In this document: positions 1 through 11,640 of the stretch, one piece after another
Numbering within the stretch: the stretch's first letter is position 1
Layout of the letters: every line of letters begins with the position of its first letter
Source: Combretum micranthum
Lineage: Eukaryota > Streptophyta > Magnoliopsida > Myrtales > Combretaceae
Length of the DNA: 64,000 nt
Reading direction: 5' to 3'
Assembly (NCBI GenBank): GCA_024138025.1
Contig: JAMXBD010004353.1
Span: 1-64,000 of the forward strand
The notes under the pieces: generated by a model
What the model saw: the letters and a program-made list of their open reading frames with translations, nothing else
What the model was told of the DNA's origin: nothing
Database searches by the model: none
Program-made: the position numbers and the translations under genes

Positions 1-3000
1 TATACATATATAAGCATAAGTTGGCTACAAAACCAACTCAAATTCTCCTTAAACATAACCCAAAAAATTTGCCCCAAAAAGCCACTACGAATTTATCAAA
101 CACACCTCTTCCATGCTCACTTGTTGAAACTTGTTTCAACACTCCAAAATAGAATATAAACTTCTAGTTTACTTCCTATATCCCATCTGCATACCAAACA
201 CATTAAGAACACTAAATTCCTTCCCCCAACAACATCAAAAACCACCCAAGAACTCTTATTGTCATGACACCAAGCTAAACTCAAGATCAACAAGGTAAGA
301 AAATAGAATAGACATACATGTTAGTTTAGCTAGATTATTTCCTTAGTTACTCATTTCCTTACTATCCTCTTTAGATCATTACTCTCATCAAGGAGGAACT
401 AAATCCCACCTATCATCCAATCAAGTAAGAATCCTATTAAGTTCAAGTGTTCATTTTGTTTATCTCTAGAAATAATCTTATAAACTTACCAAAATAGATC
501 TAACAATATATTTATGTTATAGAAATATTTAGTATATAAAATACACTAACTTGAAGATTTTTAAGTAAGGAATTCAAATCCAATAAAGAAAAACCAAAAC
601 CATACCTAAACTACAACAAGCTAATCGAACTTTGAATAACTCATGTAGAACCATTGGAAAGAAGAATAAACTGTATTGATATGTTTGTTTTAAGCCAAAA
701 GCGACCCACCAATGGAAAGAACACAAAAAAATCCTATGAAATCGACTATTTATTTGTTAAAAAACGGATAAAAATGAATTAGATATTACAAAAACAAAAA
801 AGAAATTTCTACTCGACAGATCTACACGAACAGAGCGGACTGTTCATTGTAACTTTGCATCTCCTTAATGACTTTATTTTAGATAAAACTAAGACCACTA
901 ATGATTGTACTCAGAAAATACTATGAAAACGACTATTTATTCATCAAAAACGACTAGAAATGAGTTAGATATGATTAAAACAAGTTTTAACTACAATTAT
1001 TAGGATCATCTGAAACTTATGCATGTGTTTCATAAATATAAAATTGTAGAAGTCTCTTTCTTGAAAGTAATTCCACTACTAAAAAGTACTCTTCGAGTAC
1101 TACCAAATCGACTATTTATATAACGAAATCGGATTTTAAACGAATAAGAAATCACAAATAGAAATTCACTCAATTTCACTTTTAAACCTATATCAATGTT
1201 AATGTTATTTCTATTAATGTAGTTATGATTAGTACTATTATTATTACTACTGTTTATAGTATTTCGTATTATTCATATTTTCATTAAAGTTATCAATATT
1301 GTTATTACGTAAGTCACTATATTCATACTATTATCAATTCTATTTTTGTCACTAATGGTGTTATTTACTAGCTATCTAAAAATTGTTGTATTATACTTGT
1401 ATTTAATACTAATACTGATATTGATTTTTCAATATTAATATTACTAATAATATGATAGTATTACACTTAGCTTGTTTTACAACAAAAATAAAACTGAAGT
1501 ATAATAGAAATTTGATATATCTACATACCATTTTAAAACTTTGAAAGTTATAGATACTAGAATATAACCCTTAAATAAATAAAATATCAATTTGAGAGGC
1601 AGATAAGGTGACGGGCAAAGCACTAATAAATCAAAATCTCTACTAAAAGCACTAGAACTTAAGAAAAGACAAACCCCTTAAATAAAAATATAGATAACAA
1701 TAAATAAAAACTATATCAAATACTGATACGGAATAATTAGACACCATTTGAGGATTCAATATAGTAATTAATATGACGTCTGAGTCTAATAACTGACGAT
1801 AGAGATCAACACCTTTAAAATTATAGGAAGACTTCTCTTACAGAAATAACCAATAATAAATCTCTGTTATTTCCTTTCATAGAAAATAGATCCATTTTCC
1901 CGACTCCAGTAGCTTATACAACAAATTAGCGAGGACCACAGGTGAGGGAATTCTGATGATCTACTATTTGCTTGTGATTGCTACTGTTTGCTGTTAAGTT
2001 GATTGTATTGCTTTATATTGAATGACTGATTGATTGAGTGTTCATCCGCATGATCACCTGCATAAATGGATAAGAATTATTCGAATAAACTAATTGGATA
2101 TACTCGTCGCATGTGCTTGATCTCCTTGTATAAATGTCCCAAATTTTGAAATCAAAAGTATTTCGAAATGTATTTTCAAGAATCCGACTTGGAATATTCC
2201 AGGTTGTTTTTATACCTTTAAAAAGGAAGAATTTGTGCTAAAAGTTTATGAGATAAACAGGGACATTTCTGAGTATTGTCGTGACAGTGGATGTGCCTGA
2301 ATTGGGTCCATTGGTCACGTGGCGATAGATGTACCTGAGTTGGGTCTATCCGCCGGATTAGGTGATGGTTCGTATTGGCATAGATGTTACCCGATCGGGG
2401 TCTACTTGTACGATTCACCATAGGCTGGTGATGGATTGTAGAATAGCCATTAAATTGGCATTATATAATTTAAATATTAAAACAGCGTAAATCACGTGAA
2501 TGGAATTATTTGTTGTTACCAATGGCGGTTAAGCATTGGTGAGTCTAGAAGGACGCAAACCACCAGCAAGCCTCGTACGGTTAAGGCGAGGTCCCATGCA
2601 GGTAAGTATAGAGACAACTGAAAGTTATATAGGTAAATCTACATCGTCTATGGTTCCGACCCCCATAGAATGTGTTGCTTTGCATCCATCACGGATGCAT
2701 TCATATTGTGCGTAGATAGATTTGCATGAGTGTATAATTAATGTTGATAACTTGCGTGACCGGTAGTAGTGAGAGTGAACTCACTGACCCGTGTTCGCTC
2801 ACCCCCCTAACATTTTCTTTGTGCAAGATTAATTACTAGCTGGATTGGCTAGGAATGTGTGAAGAGCTTCTCCAACAACTCTATTGCCGATAGAAATGTA
2901 GGATATGGTAAACTTAGAATGTAAAATAGATGAATGTTGAATTTTGTATGTTTGTAGTTGGAAACCCAATTTCACTATTTGGTGGGGATACCGATTCTCT

Positions 3001-3195
3001 GCGATCTTGGTGGAAATTGAAAATCGGATCACATAGTTGAAATACTGTAATATATATATCATCTGTATGATAAACTTTTATAAATGAATAGGTCTTATAT
3101 ACTCTGACATACAAGATGGATCTCCATGTTACAGGTGCACACGTGATATATGGCTTTAGATAATCTTGTTAGGCACCCATATTAGAGTCGTGACA
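1..3195 (+). mobile_element. Y1: 3' part of a long LTR (family Y), left-truncated by window
   Basis: This stretch aligns along its whole length with 43060-46163 (Y2), including a TATA-like TATATAA (7-13), an AG|GTAAGA donor-like site at 295, and the shared terminus ending GTCGTGACA at 3195. It contains no protein gene. The CA end is followed by AGGAC (3196-3200), the expected right target duplication. The left end (TGTAATCCC in Y2) lies outside the window. Y1 sits inside the X1 LTR, because X-family sequence resumes at 3196. Compared with Y2 it carries many one-base indels. It could be a solo LTR or the 3' LTR of a longer element. Confidence 0.8.
2265..2420 (+). repeat. Short tandem units in Y1 (about 50-70 bp)
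   Basis: Three degenerate copies of a segment built around GATGTACCTGAGTTGGGTCT follow one another. The same three-unit block occurs in Y2 at about 45226-45362, so it is an ancestral part of the Y LTR. It is the source of the small minus-strand open frame at 2218-2421, which I do not consider a gene. Confidence 0.6.
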
Positions 3196-3591
3196 AGGAC
3201 TAAGGCATTCCCCTGCAAAAGAATATGTTAAGAGGTCTATTACAGTCATCAAAGTCTTTGCTTTCCTACGAAGTCTAAACAAAATGAATATAACTTCTAA
3301 AGGAAACGCCTACTCCTGTACCGACCATAGGGTGCCCCTGTCTAAGCCAGATAACGAATGCTACAACAAATAGAAATATAAACGGACGTAAGCTACACTG
3401 GCTTAGTGAGTAAGACTTCCAAGAGTACCATCAAACACATCATACAAGCAAGCGATTATCAGGAAAGTGATATGCATCAAACATATGGAAATAAACGAAA
3501 TATGACTACTGAAATCATATGTGAATGAATTTTGCCCCCATCTCGGTTAGCAAATTAACGAATACTGCGATACTACTAAAATATGCATTTT

Positions 3592-3675
3592 GGATCACGG
3601 TCAACCAACTATATTTCGTTTGTGGATCACGATTAACCACCTTTTACTTCGTTTTTGTATCACGGGCAACCAACA
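3592..3675 (-). repeat. ~33-bp tandem repeat of the X LTR (X1 copy)
   Basis: Degenerate units of the type GGATCACGATTAACCAAC. The same array is in X3 (21721-21845) and X2 (39965-40075), with different numbers and states of units. Confidence 0.6.
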
Positions 3676-3983
3676 AATGCTAATCGCTCCATCCCCATTT
3701 GTGATATGAATGAGTCCATATTACCTAACAACTCCGAATAATCAATTATGCTAATTCCTTAAGTGATCAATTAATAATTGCAGACAATCACTCCTAATTC
3801 ATCTATATAACCATTTATTAATCACCCCCCCTCAATATTCTTATTTTCAATTTCCATATCATCACAAACTTACATAATTCCCATTTATCCCCACCATACA
3901 TATCATTTATCTTTGCCTAAAATCTAATGCAACTATCATTATACAATCACATAAAATAAATGGAATTGGGAAGAAATACTCAC

Positions 3984-4051
3984 TCAACTATTGGAACACC
4001 GGTCCTCTAATAGTAATAGTTAGTAGAAGGGAATCGTCAATCTCGGGTCAC
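3984..4051 (-). other. LTR mini-exon in X1 (frame broken)
   Basis: On the minus strand an acceptor AG is followed by a block homologous to the mini-exons of X2, W and X3, ending at a GTGAGT donor (ACTCAC at 3978-3983 on plus). Here the acidic reading frame is lost by an indel, and the conserved ATG before the donor is ATA. This is a decayed copy. The splice signals are intact by eye. Confidence 0.6.
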
Positions 4052-4395
4052 CTAAAAAGGAAGGAATACCTAATGAGTATTTCATCACTTAACTAAACCA
4101 AACCTTAAACAAAGTAATTTTCATAATTCTCATCATTTGTGGAATGTCCCGATTTAAAACGATTATAACTTTAGTCATTTTAACTCAGAATTTGCAAATT
4201 AATATCAATTTCTATCTACTTCAAAAGATCATTCTAAACCTGATATCCTAACCAAGTTTTGAAAACATTTACATTTCAAAAAGGCTGATCAGTTCTGATA
4301 AGTAGGGAACTTCCATCCCAAAAAACGATTTCATGAATGTTTATGATGTTTCTAATGTGTAGATCAAATCTACATGCTATGTTGATGATTCCCAT

Positions 4396-5519
4396 TGTCG
4401 AGCCTGGATTTTTCCACTAATCTTATCTGGTTATTATCTCCTAACCCCGATTCACATTAAACCCGAACCCATTTACATGAATCCTCGACTAGGTTAAAAA
4501 AAATTTAAAAAAATCTTAGAGTCGCCACCCCGATATAAATCGGAAAAAAAAATAAAAAGCTAGGATCAATGGTCGTTGATCCTAACTTAGCTACTATCTG
4601 CGAAAATTTGATTTAAAAAAATCAACTTTTAAAACCAATATCATGGATTCTGGGGCTAACCTATTAAAACCAAATGTTACCACTTTTGGAATTTTAAATT
4701 TATAATTTATCCTTTATATGCTCAAAAAACTCAAATAATATATTATAACAAAATATTACAAGTCAATCATTCATTATTATTTTTTTATCTTTTCTTCATT
4801 TTTTATTTTTATTTTTTGAATATGAATATCAACAAAAACATATTATATTTACAAAAAAACAAAACTTTTTTATTTTTTTTATGTCGCCCCGCAGTGCCTA
4901 CGTACTCGCTAATCGCGAATCAAACAAAACGTAGTTCTTTTAAAAAAGAACTTAATTTGTTGATCAATTTTATATTTTTGAACTCTTTTCACTTTAAGTT
5001 CATTAAATTTTAATTTTTTTTTGTGAAACCATTTTTGATGATCCTATGATCTAACAATTATTTTTTTTATTTTATGAAAATTAATTTTCTAAGTCCAAAA
5101 ATCATTTTTTATTATTTTATTTTTTCTAAAAAAATTTTGGTTTTGGAAAATCCAATTTTGTCATTTTTATCTATTTTTATCATTATTTTATTTTATTTTT
5201 TTATTATTTTTATTAAAAAAATCATAATTTCACAACATATCCATAAAATTTAAAATATATTAAAAATATTTTTCATGCATTAAATATGTATTTCTAAGGC
5301 AATTGTGTATAATACACATTAAAAATATCAAAAAATATCAAAACTATAAAAAAAATAAATTATATAAAAAAAATATTTTGATTTTTCTGGATTTTTCTGT
5401 ATTTTTATGAATTTTTATTTATGAATTTTTTAATAAAATTTTTACTATTTTTCTATTTTTTATTATTTTCTGAAATTAATTATATAATAAACTATTAATA
5501 AATAATGCGGATTAACCTG
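4396..5519 (-). mobile_element. LTR C: 5'-truncated Ogre-type LTR
   Basis: Matches the first ~1.1 kb (plus-strand coordinates) of LTR B at 6316-7440. It starts TGTCGAGCCTGG and stops at CCTG (5516-5519), where LTR sequence switches to internal sequence. The promoter half and minisatellite of the LTR are missing. It has single-base losses relative to LTR B, for example in G runs near 4570. Confidence 0.85.
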
Positions 5520-6315
5520 AAAGTTTTGGTGAAAAAGTTTTGTTGGAATTGATGAAAATAATTTTTTTGAAAAATCTTCTTTTTTTGAAAAAACAAAATA
5601 ATTAAGACTCCATTTGAGAAAAAAGAAATCAGTCACTATCCATGCCAATGGGATAATGACAAAAAAAACTTTACTTGAAGTGGTATTATTTTTTTTTTAA
5701 AATAAAGGTTCAAAAACCATTTCACATCTAAAATTTTATTTCCTAAAAAAAAATGTTTGATTTTTGAAAACTTCCTTTTTTAGGAAAGAAACAACTCCAC
5801 ATTTAAAAAAATTTGGTGAACTTTTTTGAAAATTTTTTATTTTTTGAAAAAACATTTTTTGGAAGAAAATACAACTCCATTTTTTTTGAAAAGTTTGGTC
5901 AAAATCCCATGTTGAAATGCATGATTTGGTAGGGTTCTATAGGTCCCCCGGTTAGTGGCACTAAACCGAGTGGAGGACATTTCTTGATCTAGAGGGTGGA
6001 AAGCCACAGCCCCCGACCTTACTTCGTCCTCCTCGCTTAGGCTCTTAAGACGCCCTGGTACGACCGTATCTAGCACACATTCATGCTAATGCAAATGCTA
6101 ATGCAAATTCATAAATAAATAAACAAACAAGCTATTGCTTTCTTTCTTCATACCTGCAAGGTTAGTATATAATTATAGAACAATTATTCAATATAATATA
6201 CAAAGAATCATATATTCACAAAAATTGAGCAAGATAAATTTAAAATTTAAAATTCCTAAGTGGCCAGCCCTCTCTTTTTTTAAAAAAATTTAGGTCCCCA
6301 GTGGAGTCGCCAAGC
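5520..6315 (-). mobile_element. Partial internal region (leader) of the Ogre-type element
   Basis: Duplicate of 13136-13929. It includes the GC-richer leader block at about 5935-6075, the primer site, and T-rich spacers. There is no coding potential. The homologous leader in the autonomous Ogre lies at about 56405-56800 on the plus strand. Confidence 0.85.
6294..6312 (-). promoter_or_regulatory. Primer-binding site (tRNA-Arg type), second copy
   Basis: On the minus strand TGGCGACTCCACTGGGGAC begins three bases after the CA end of LTR B. It is the same site as at 13908-13926 and 56386-56404. Ogre elements are known to use a tRNA-Arg primer; the assignment here rests on that family knowledge. 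Confidence 0.8.
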
Positions 6316-7439
6316 TGTCGAGCCTGGATTTTTCCACTAATCTTATCTGGTTTATTTCTCCTAACCCGATTCACATTAAACCCAAACCCATTTAACATGA
6401 ATCCTCGACTAGGGTTAAAAAAATTTAAAAAAAAATCTTAGAGTCACCACCCGATATAAATCGGGAAAAAAAAATAAAAGCTAGGATCAATGGGTCGGTT
6501 GATCCTAACTTAGCTACTAGTCTGCGAAAATTTGATTTAAAAAATCAACTTTTAAAACCAATATCATGGATTCGGGGCTAACCTATTAAAACCAAATGGT
6601 TACCACTTTTGGAATTTTAAATTTATAATTTATCCTTTATATGCTCAAAAAACTCAAATAATATATTATAACAGAAATATTTACAAGTCAAATCATTCAT
6701 TTTTATTTTTTATGTGCTTTTCTTCATTTTTATTTTTTATTTTTTGAATATGAATATCAACAAAAACATATTATATTTACAAAAAAACAAAACTTTTTTT
6801 ATTTTTTATGTCGCCCCGCAGGTGCCTACGTACTCGCTAATCGAGATCAGACAAAACGTAGTTCTTTTAAAAAAGAACTTAATTTGTTGATCAATTTTAC
6901 ATTTTTGAACTCTTTTCACTTTAAGTTCATTAAATTTTAATTTTTTTTTTTGTGAAAACCATTTTTGATGATCCTATGATCTAATCAATTATTTTTTTTT
7001 ATTTTATGAAAATATAATTTTTCTAAGTCCAAAAATCATTTTTTATTATTTTTATTTTTTTCTAAAAAATTTTGGTTTTGGAAAATCCAATTTTGCCATT
7101 TTTATCTATTATTATCATTATTTTTTTTTTATTTTTTTATTATTTTTTTTAAAAAATCATAATTTCACAACATATCCAGAATAATTTAAAATATATTAAA
7201 AATATTTTTCATGCATTAAATATGTATTTCTAAGGCAATTTGTGTATAACTACACATTAAAAATATTCAAAAAATATCAAAAATATCAAAAAAAATAAAT
7301 TTATATAAAAAATAAATATTTTGATTTTTCTGGATTTTTCTGAATTTTTTATGAATTTTTTATAAATTTTTTACTATTTTTTATTTTCTGAAATTAATTA
7401 TATAATAAACTATTAATAAAATAATGTGGATTAACCTGG

Positions 7440-7735
7440 ACCGTCGGATGAAGCGGACGAGATCTGGAGCGTCGATCTCGCTGACCGATCTGGATCGTCT
7501 GATCTTGTTGACTCGATCTGAGCCGTCTGATCGCTTGATGAAATCTAGGCCGTCTGATCGCTTGATTAAATCTGGACCGTCTGATTGCTTGATGAAATCT
7601 GGGTCGTCTGATCGCTTGATTGAATCTGGGCCGTCTGATCTGCTTGATGAAACCTGGGCCGTTGATTTGCTTGATTGAATCTGGACTGTCTGATCGTTTG
7701 ATGAAATCTGGACCGTCTGATCAGAGTTGACCGTT
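7440..7735 (-). repeat. 27-bp LTR minisatellite, LTR B
   Basis: About ten units of the type GATCAGACGGCCCAGATTTC plus ATCAAGC, diverging towards the edges. The unit length is a multiple of three, so long frames stay open. Equivalent arrays lie at 15030-15308 and 54988-55275. Confidence 0.85.
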
Positions 7736-8232
7736 GACCGATGACCGATGACCATTGACCGATGACCGACCGGTTGGATTCGGATCTTCGAGTCGGATCT
7801 CGGAGCTCCGGCGGGTGAAGAAGACGATGACGCGACTTTTCGGGGCGGATTCCGGCGGCTCCGGTGGTCCTCGGCGGCTGGAAGCTTGTCGGCCCGACTC
7901 CTGCTGCGACGGCGCGTCCTTTGGTGGTGGTGCGTTCACTCAGAACGGCGGCAAGGGCAGCTCCGGTGGTGGTTGTACGGCGGCGTTGAAGAACAAAATA
8001 AAAAAAAATTTTCAGAGAGAAATCCGATCAATTTGATCAAATCCAAGCACACTAAACCATCCAAATCAAGTATCTAACATTGTTAAAACACTCAATTTCA
8101 ATCAAATTCGATTCAATCACTTCGAATTTGAAAAATTCGAATTTTCTGTCCTAAATTCGAAAGTTTCGAATTGATATGGTTGTGTATGTGTTTTCTTCAA
8201 ATTTACTTGTGCCTTTTGCTCCTAGGACCTCC

Positions 8233-8240
8233 TATTTATA
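8233..8240 (-). promoter_or_regulatory. TATA box of LTR B
   Basis: TATAAATA on the minus strand in the context AACCTATAAATAGG, perfectly conserved in LTR A (15822-15829) and in the plus-strand Ogre LTR (54468-54475). It marks the likely U3/R transition. Confidence 0.75.
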
Positions 8241-8812
8241 GGTTGCAAGCTCAATTTTCAGTTTCGAACAGTTTAAAAAATGAATTGATTTTTGCCCCTT
8301 GATTTTTTTACGAATTTAATTCGAAAATCCATGATTAAATTGTTTGAAACTGATGAATTGATGATTGTTTTCATATTCCATGTCAGATTCATCCAATCAA
8401 TTTTTGTAACTCCCCATTCATGTACAATTGAATGCTTTATACATTGAATTTTGTAACTTTTGGGTTGTTTTTGCACTAATCTTTCATATTCCATAACCAC
8501 TTTGCAATTCCATCATCAATTTTGACAATCAATGATGTTTTGTCAGTTAAAAACTGATGCAAAGTAAGGCAAAAGTCACATTTGAGGAAAATGAAAAGAC
8601 AAAAATGATAAAAAGGCAAAAATTTGCCTTTGCTAGGGTTTGAACCTGTGTCCTTGAGCTTGAATGTGTATTTGGGTCAATGTGTTTAACCAACAGGCCA
8701 TTTGGCCTGTGCCTTGATCACTTAGCCAATTTTATCAATACTTAAGGCTTTTGAAAAAGGAATTTAATTAAATTTTAAGCCTTAATTAATTGGCAAAAAT
8801 TGGGTGTCTACA

Positions 8813-8826
8813 GCTGCCCCTCTTGT
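8813..8826 (-). promoter_or_regulatory. Polypurine tract region
   Basis: On the minus strand AAGAGGGGCAGC sits directly before the TGTAGACACC start of LTR B, as expected for the plus-strand primer of reverse transcription. This fixes the element's orientation as minus. Confidence 0.7.
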
Positions 8827-8969
8827 GGTAAAGTTTGAACAAAACTTTTGCCACAAAGACAAAAAGACAACCAATTTTTGCTTAGCTTCTCCTACCAAAA
8901 TCTTGTGCTAAACTATCTGTCGAGTTTAGACTTAGAGATTTGCTAGGTCAACTGTCGGACCTAGACTTT

Positions 8970-9400
8970 AATTTGGTCATTTGCCGGACCAATGGGCTTT
9001 GGTTTGGTCATTTGCCGGACCAATGGGCTTTGGTCATTTGCCGGACCAATGGGCTTTGGTTTGGTCATTTGCCGGACCAATGGGCTTTGGTTTGGTCATT
9101 TGCCGGACCAATGGGCTTTGGTCATTTGCCGGACCAATGGGCTTTGGTTTGGTCATTTGCCGGACCAATGGGCTATGGTCATTTGCCGGACCAATGGGCT
9201 TTGGTCATTTGCCGGACCAATGGGCTTTGTCATTTGCCGGACCAATGGGCTTTGGTTTGGTCATTTACCGGACCAATGGGCTTTGGTTTGGTCATTTGCC
9301 GGACCAATGGGCCTTGGTCATTTGCCGGACCAATGGGCTTTGGTTTGGTCATTTGCCGGACCAATGGGCTTTGGTCATTTGCCGGACCAATGGCTTTGGT
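8970..9400. repeat. 15-copy 26/31-bp minisatellite
   Basis: About fifteen copies of GGTCATTTGCCGGACCAATG followed by GGCTTT, with an optional extra GGTTT giving 26- or 31-bp units in mixed order. Units are nearly identical, so homogenisation is recent. No unit has a stop in any plus frame, and the lengths are not multiples of three, so all three plus-strand frames stay open for about 450 bp. This is not a gene. Confidence 0.95.
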
Positions 9401-9430
9401 TTCCATCTGGAATGGATGGGTTTCTAACTT

Positions 9431-9650
9431 GTCTTGATCACCATCTTGGATAGATTTCTGAATTTTGTCTTGTTCACTATCTTGAGTAGATGTGTTTCTG
9501 AATTCTGTCTTGATCACTATCTTGAGTGAATGAATTTCTGAATTCTGTCTTGATCACCATCTTGAGTGAATAAATTTTAATTTTGTCTTGATTTCCATCT
9601 TGAGTGAATGAATTTCTGAACTCTGTCTTAATCTTGAAAGTATGGATTTT
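9431..9650. repeat. ~40-bp tandem repeat
   Basis: About five and a half copies of a unit beginning CTTGATCACCATCTTGAGTG and ending AATTCTGT, each differing by a few bases. The array directly abuts the preceding minisatellite. Confidence 0.85.
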
Positions 9651-9699
9651 GTGTTTAGTCAGTACTAGACTATCTGTTGAGTCTAGACTGAGGGGTACT

Positions 9700-10030
9700 T
9701 TTGAATTTTTAGTCCACTTGGGGACTTGGTGTTTTTTTATCCACTTGGGGAACTGGTTTTTTTTCTGATCCACTTAGGGACTTGGTTTTTTTTTTTTTGG
9801 AAAACTCGAATAGGCTTCAAACTTTTTTCTTTTTTGGGAGACTTGGATGGGCTTCAAGCATTTTTTTTTTTTTTTAAACTTGCTTTGAAAACTTGGATAG
9901 GCTTCAAGTTTTTTTTTTTTTGGAAAACTTGGTTTGAAAACTTGGATGGGCTTCAAGCATTTTTTTTTTTTGGGAAGACTCGGATGGACTTCAAGCTTTT
10001 CTTGAAAACTTTGGAAACTTGGTTGAAACG
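9700..10030. repeat. Poly-T-interrupted tandem repeats
   Basis: Three ~30-bp units around CCACTTGGGGACTTGG, then about six ~50-60-bp units around AACTTGGATGGGCTTCAAGC, each followed by an 8-16 base T run. The T-run lengths vary between units. Confidence 0.8.
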
Positions 10031-10179
10031 TACCCTATGAACTGGCGTTTGGTTTTGACATTAGTGCGCTTCTCGAGCTGACACTCAACTTGTTAAGGCG
10101 CTCCTTGAGCTGGCCTAAAACTTACAACTTGACAAGGCAGCACAACACTTCCTTGAGTTGGCGATTCTCAATTTGAAGA

Positions 10180-10345
10180 ATAGGATGAAGCTCCTTTGAG
10201 CATACAATCCTAAATTGAAAGGTAGGATGACGCTCCTTTGAGCGGTGACCCTAATACTTAAACAGACAGGATGACGCTTTTTTGAGCAATCGATCCTAAA
10301 CTTAAACAAATAGGATGACGCTCCTTTGAGCAGGTGATCCTAAAA
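10180..10345. repeat. ~50-bp tandem repeat
   Basis: Four degenerate copies centred on AGGATGACGCTCCTTTGAGC followed by GATCCTAAACTTAAAC. Confidence 0.8.
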
Positions 10346-11345
10346 CTTAAACACAAACTTGAAAATCAAGTTTTGAAAACCGTAGCCTGAATTTTTTTTT
10401 TTTTTGGCTAATTTTTTAATGTGGGAAATTCTTCCCCTTTTTTCATTGAAAATTTTTAAGAAAACCTTTGAGAATTTTTTTTTCTTTAAAAAAAACCAAA
10501 ACTTTTTCCCTTTTTTTTGCAAAGTTTTTTTTTTTCTTTTTTTAAAAATTTAAACCAAAGGCAATTTTTTTTACTTTTAATGAAGAAAACTTATTTTCTC
10601 TTTTTTTTACTTTTCAGATATTTGGAAAAAACTTTTTTTTTTTTTATTTTTTTGAAGAAATTCCTTCTTTTCTTGGACCTTTTAAAGGTAAAAAGTTTCC
10701 TTTTTTTTTTTTTTGAATTCCAACTTTTTTTTTAAAGTTACCAACAGGTAAAAATAATCATAAATAGGGTTTGCCCCATTGATCACTCATTTTTTTTTCA
10801 GCCTAAGGCTTCACTATTAACCACCTAAGGTCTTTTATTGAAAAATTTTAATCATTGGGGGCAAAGTTTTTCTTTTAGGACATTAATTTGAAAATTGGGG
10901 CATTGTTTCCAACTTTGGGGCAATTAATTCCTAACCCTGAGGCAGACTTCTTTCAAATTGGGGCAAATGATTTCATGCCCCTGGGATGATTCTTACACCA
11001 AGGTTGGTTATCTTATTTTAAGTTACCTAATCAAAGAGGACTTCCTTACACTCTCTTAGGCTTATTTTCACACATTTGACTCGGATTCCAAAAATTATGG
11101 TCCGGCTTGCAAGTGACACACTTTGGTCAATCTATTAGGTCTTTTTTGGACTGTAATGTGGGTTTTGGTTGTTGGCTTTAATCAAAAAGAGATATTTCAT
11201 AAAGGCTTTTTTTTTTTTTGAAAATTTTTCAACACATCCCGGGTTTACAAGTCAAGAACCCTTAAGGAAAACTTGAATATGCACTTATTCCTAGTTTCAA
11301 GAGCATTAATAAATCAACTCCTTTGATCCAAAGAGTCTCTAAAGG

Positions 11346-11640
11346 GTGGAATTGTGGATGGGCCCATAATATAGATTTTGGACCTTGTGTTTTTATGGGC
11401 TTTGAACTTTCAGCATGTGCCCCCAGTGTTTGGGTATGATCACCTTGTGTGATTGTCTTCCATCAGGGTGGAATTGTGGGTGGGTCCATGATATAAATTT
11501 TGGACCTTGTGTTTTGATGGGCTTTGAACTTTGAGTGCATGTGTGATGTGTGATTGTCTTCCATCAGGGTGGAATTGTGGGTGGGTCCATGATATAAATT
11601 TTGGACCTTGTGTTTTGATGGGCTTTGAACTTTGCATATG
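11346..11640. repeat. ~100-120-bp tandem repeat, three copies
   Basis: Units start GGGTGGAATTGTGGGTGGGT and include TTTTGGACCTTGTGTTTT and GGGCTTTGAACTTT. The first copy is longest and the last is partial. Confidence 0.85.

Larger units (their letters stand above)
3196..4395 (-). mobile_element. X1 solo-type LTR, 3' segment
   Basis: Reverse-strand X-family LTR sequence. It continues at 16400-18391 once the Ogre-type insertion (4396-16399) is removed. Bases 4340-4395 and 16400 onward join to match the uninterrupted X2 sequence near 39190-39260. It holds the broken mini-exon (3984-4051), two CATATG palindromes (3482, 3516) and degenerate ~33-bp repeats (3592-3675). Its final ~200 bp should lie left of Y1, outside the window. 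Confidence 0.85.
6316..8812 (-). mobile_element. LTR B of the non-autonomous Ogre-type element
   Basis: 2497-bp LTR, TGTAGACACC... to ...GGCTCGACA on the minus strand, nearly identical by eye to LTR A (13930-16399). It contains a TATA box (8233-8240), a GC-rich segment at about 7735-7990, and a 27-bp minisatellite at about 7440-7730. Open frames here on both strands are products of the minisatellite and GC-rich block. Confidence 0.93.

Noticed and set aside
8940..9517. Four overlapping frames of 95-165 codons, three on plus and one on minus
   Set aside because: All are the 26/31-bp minisatellite read in different frames; no unit contains a stop codon on plus.
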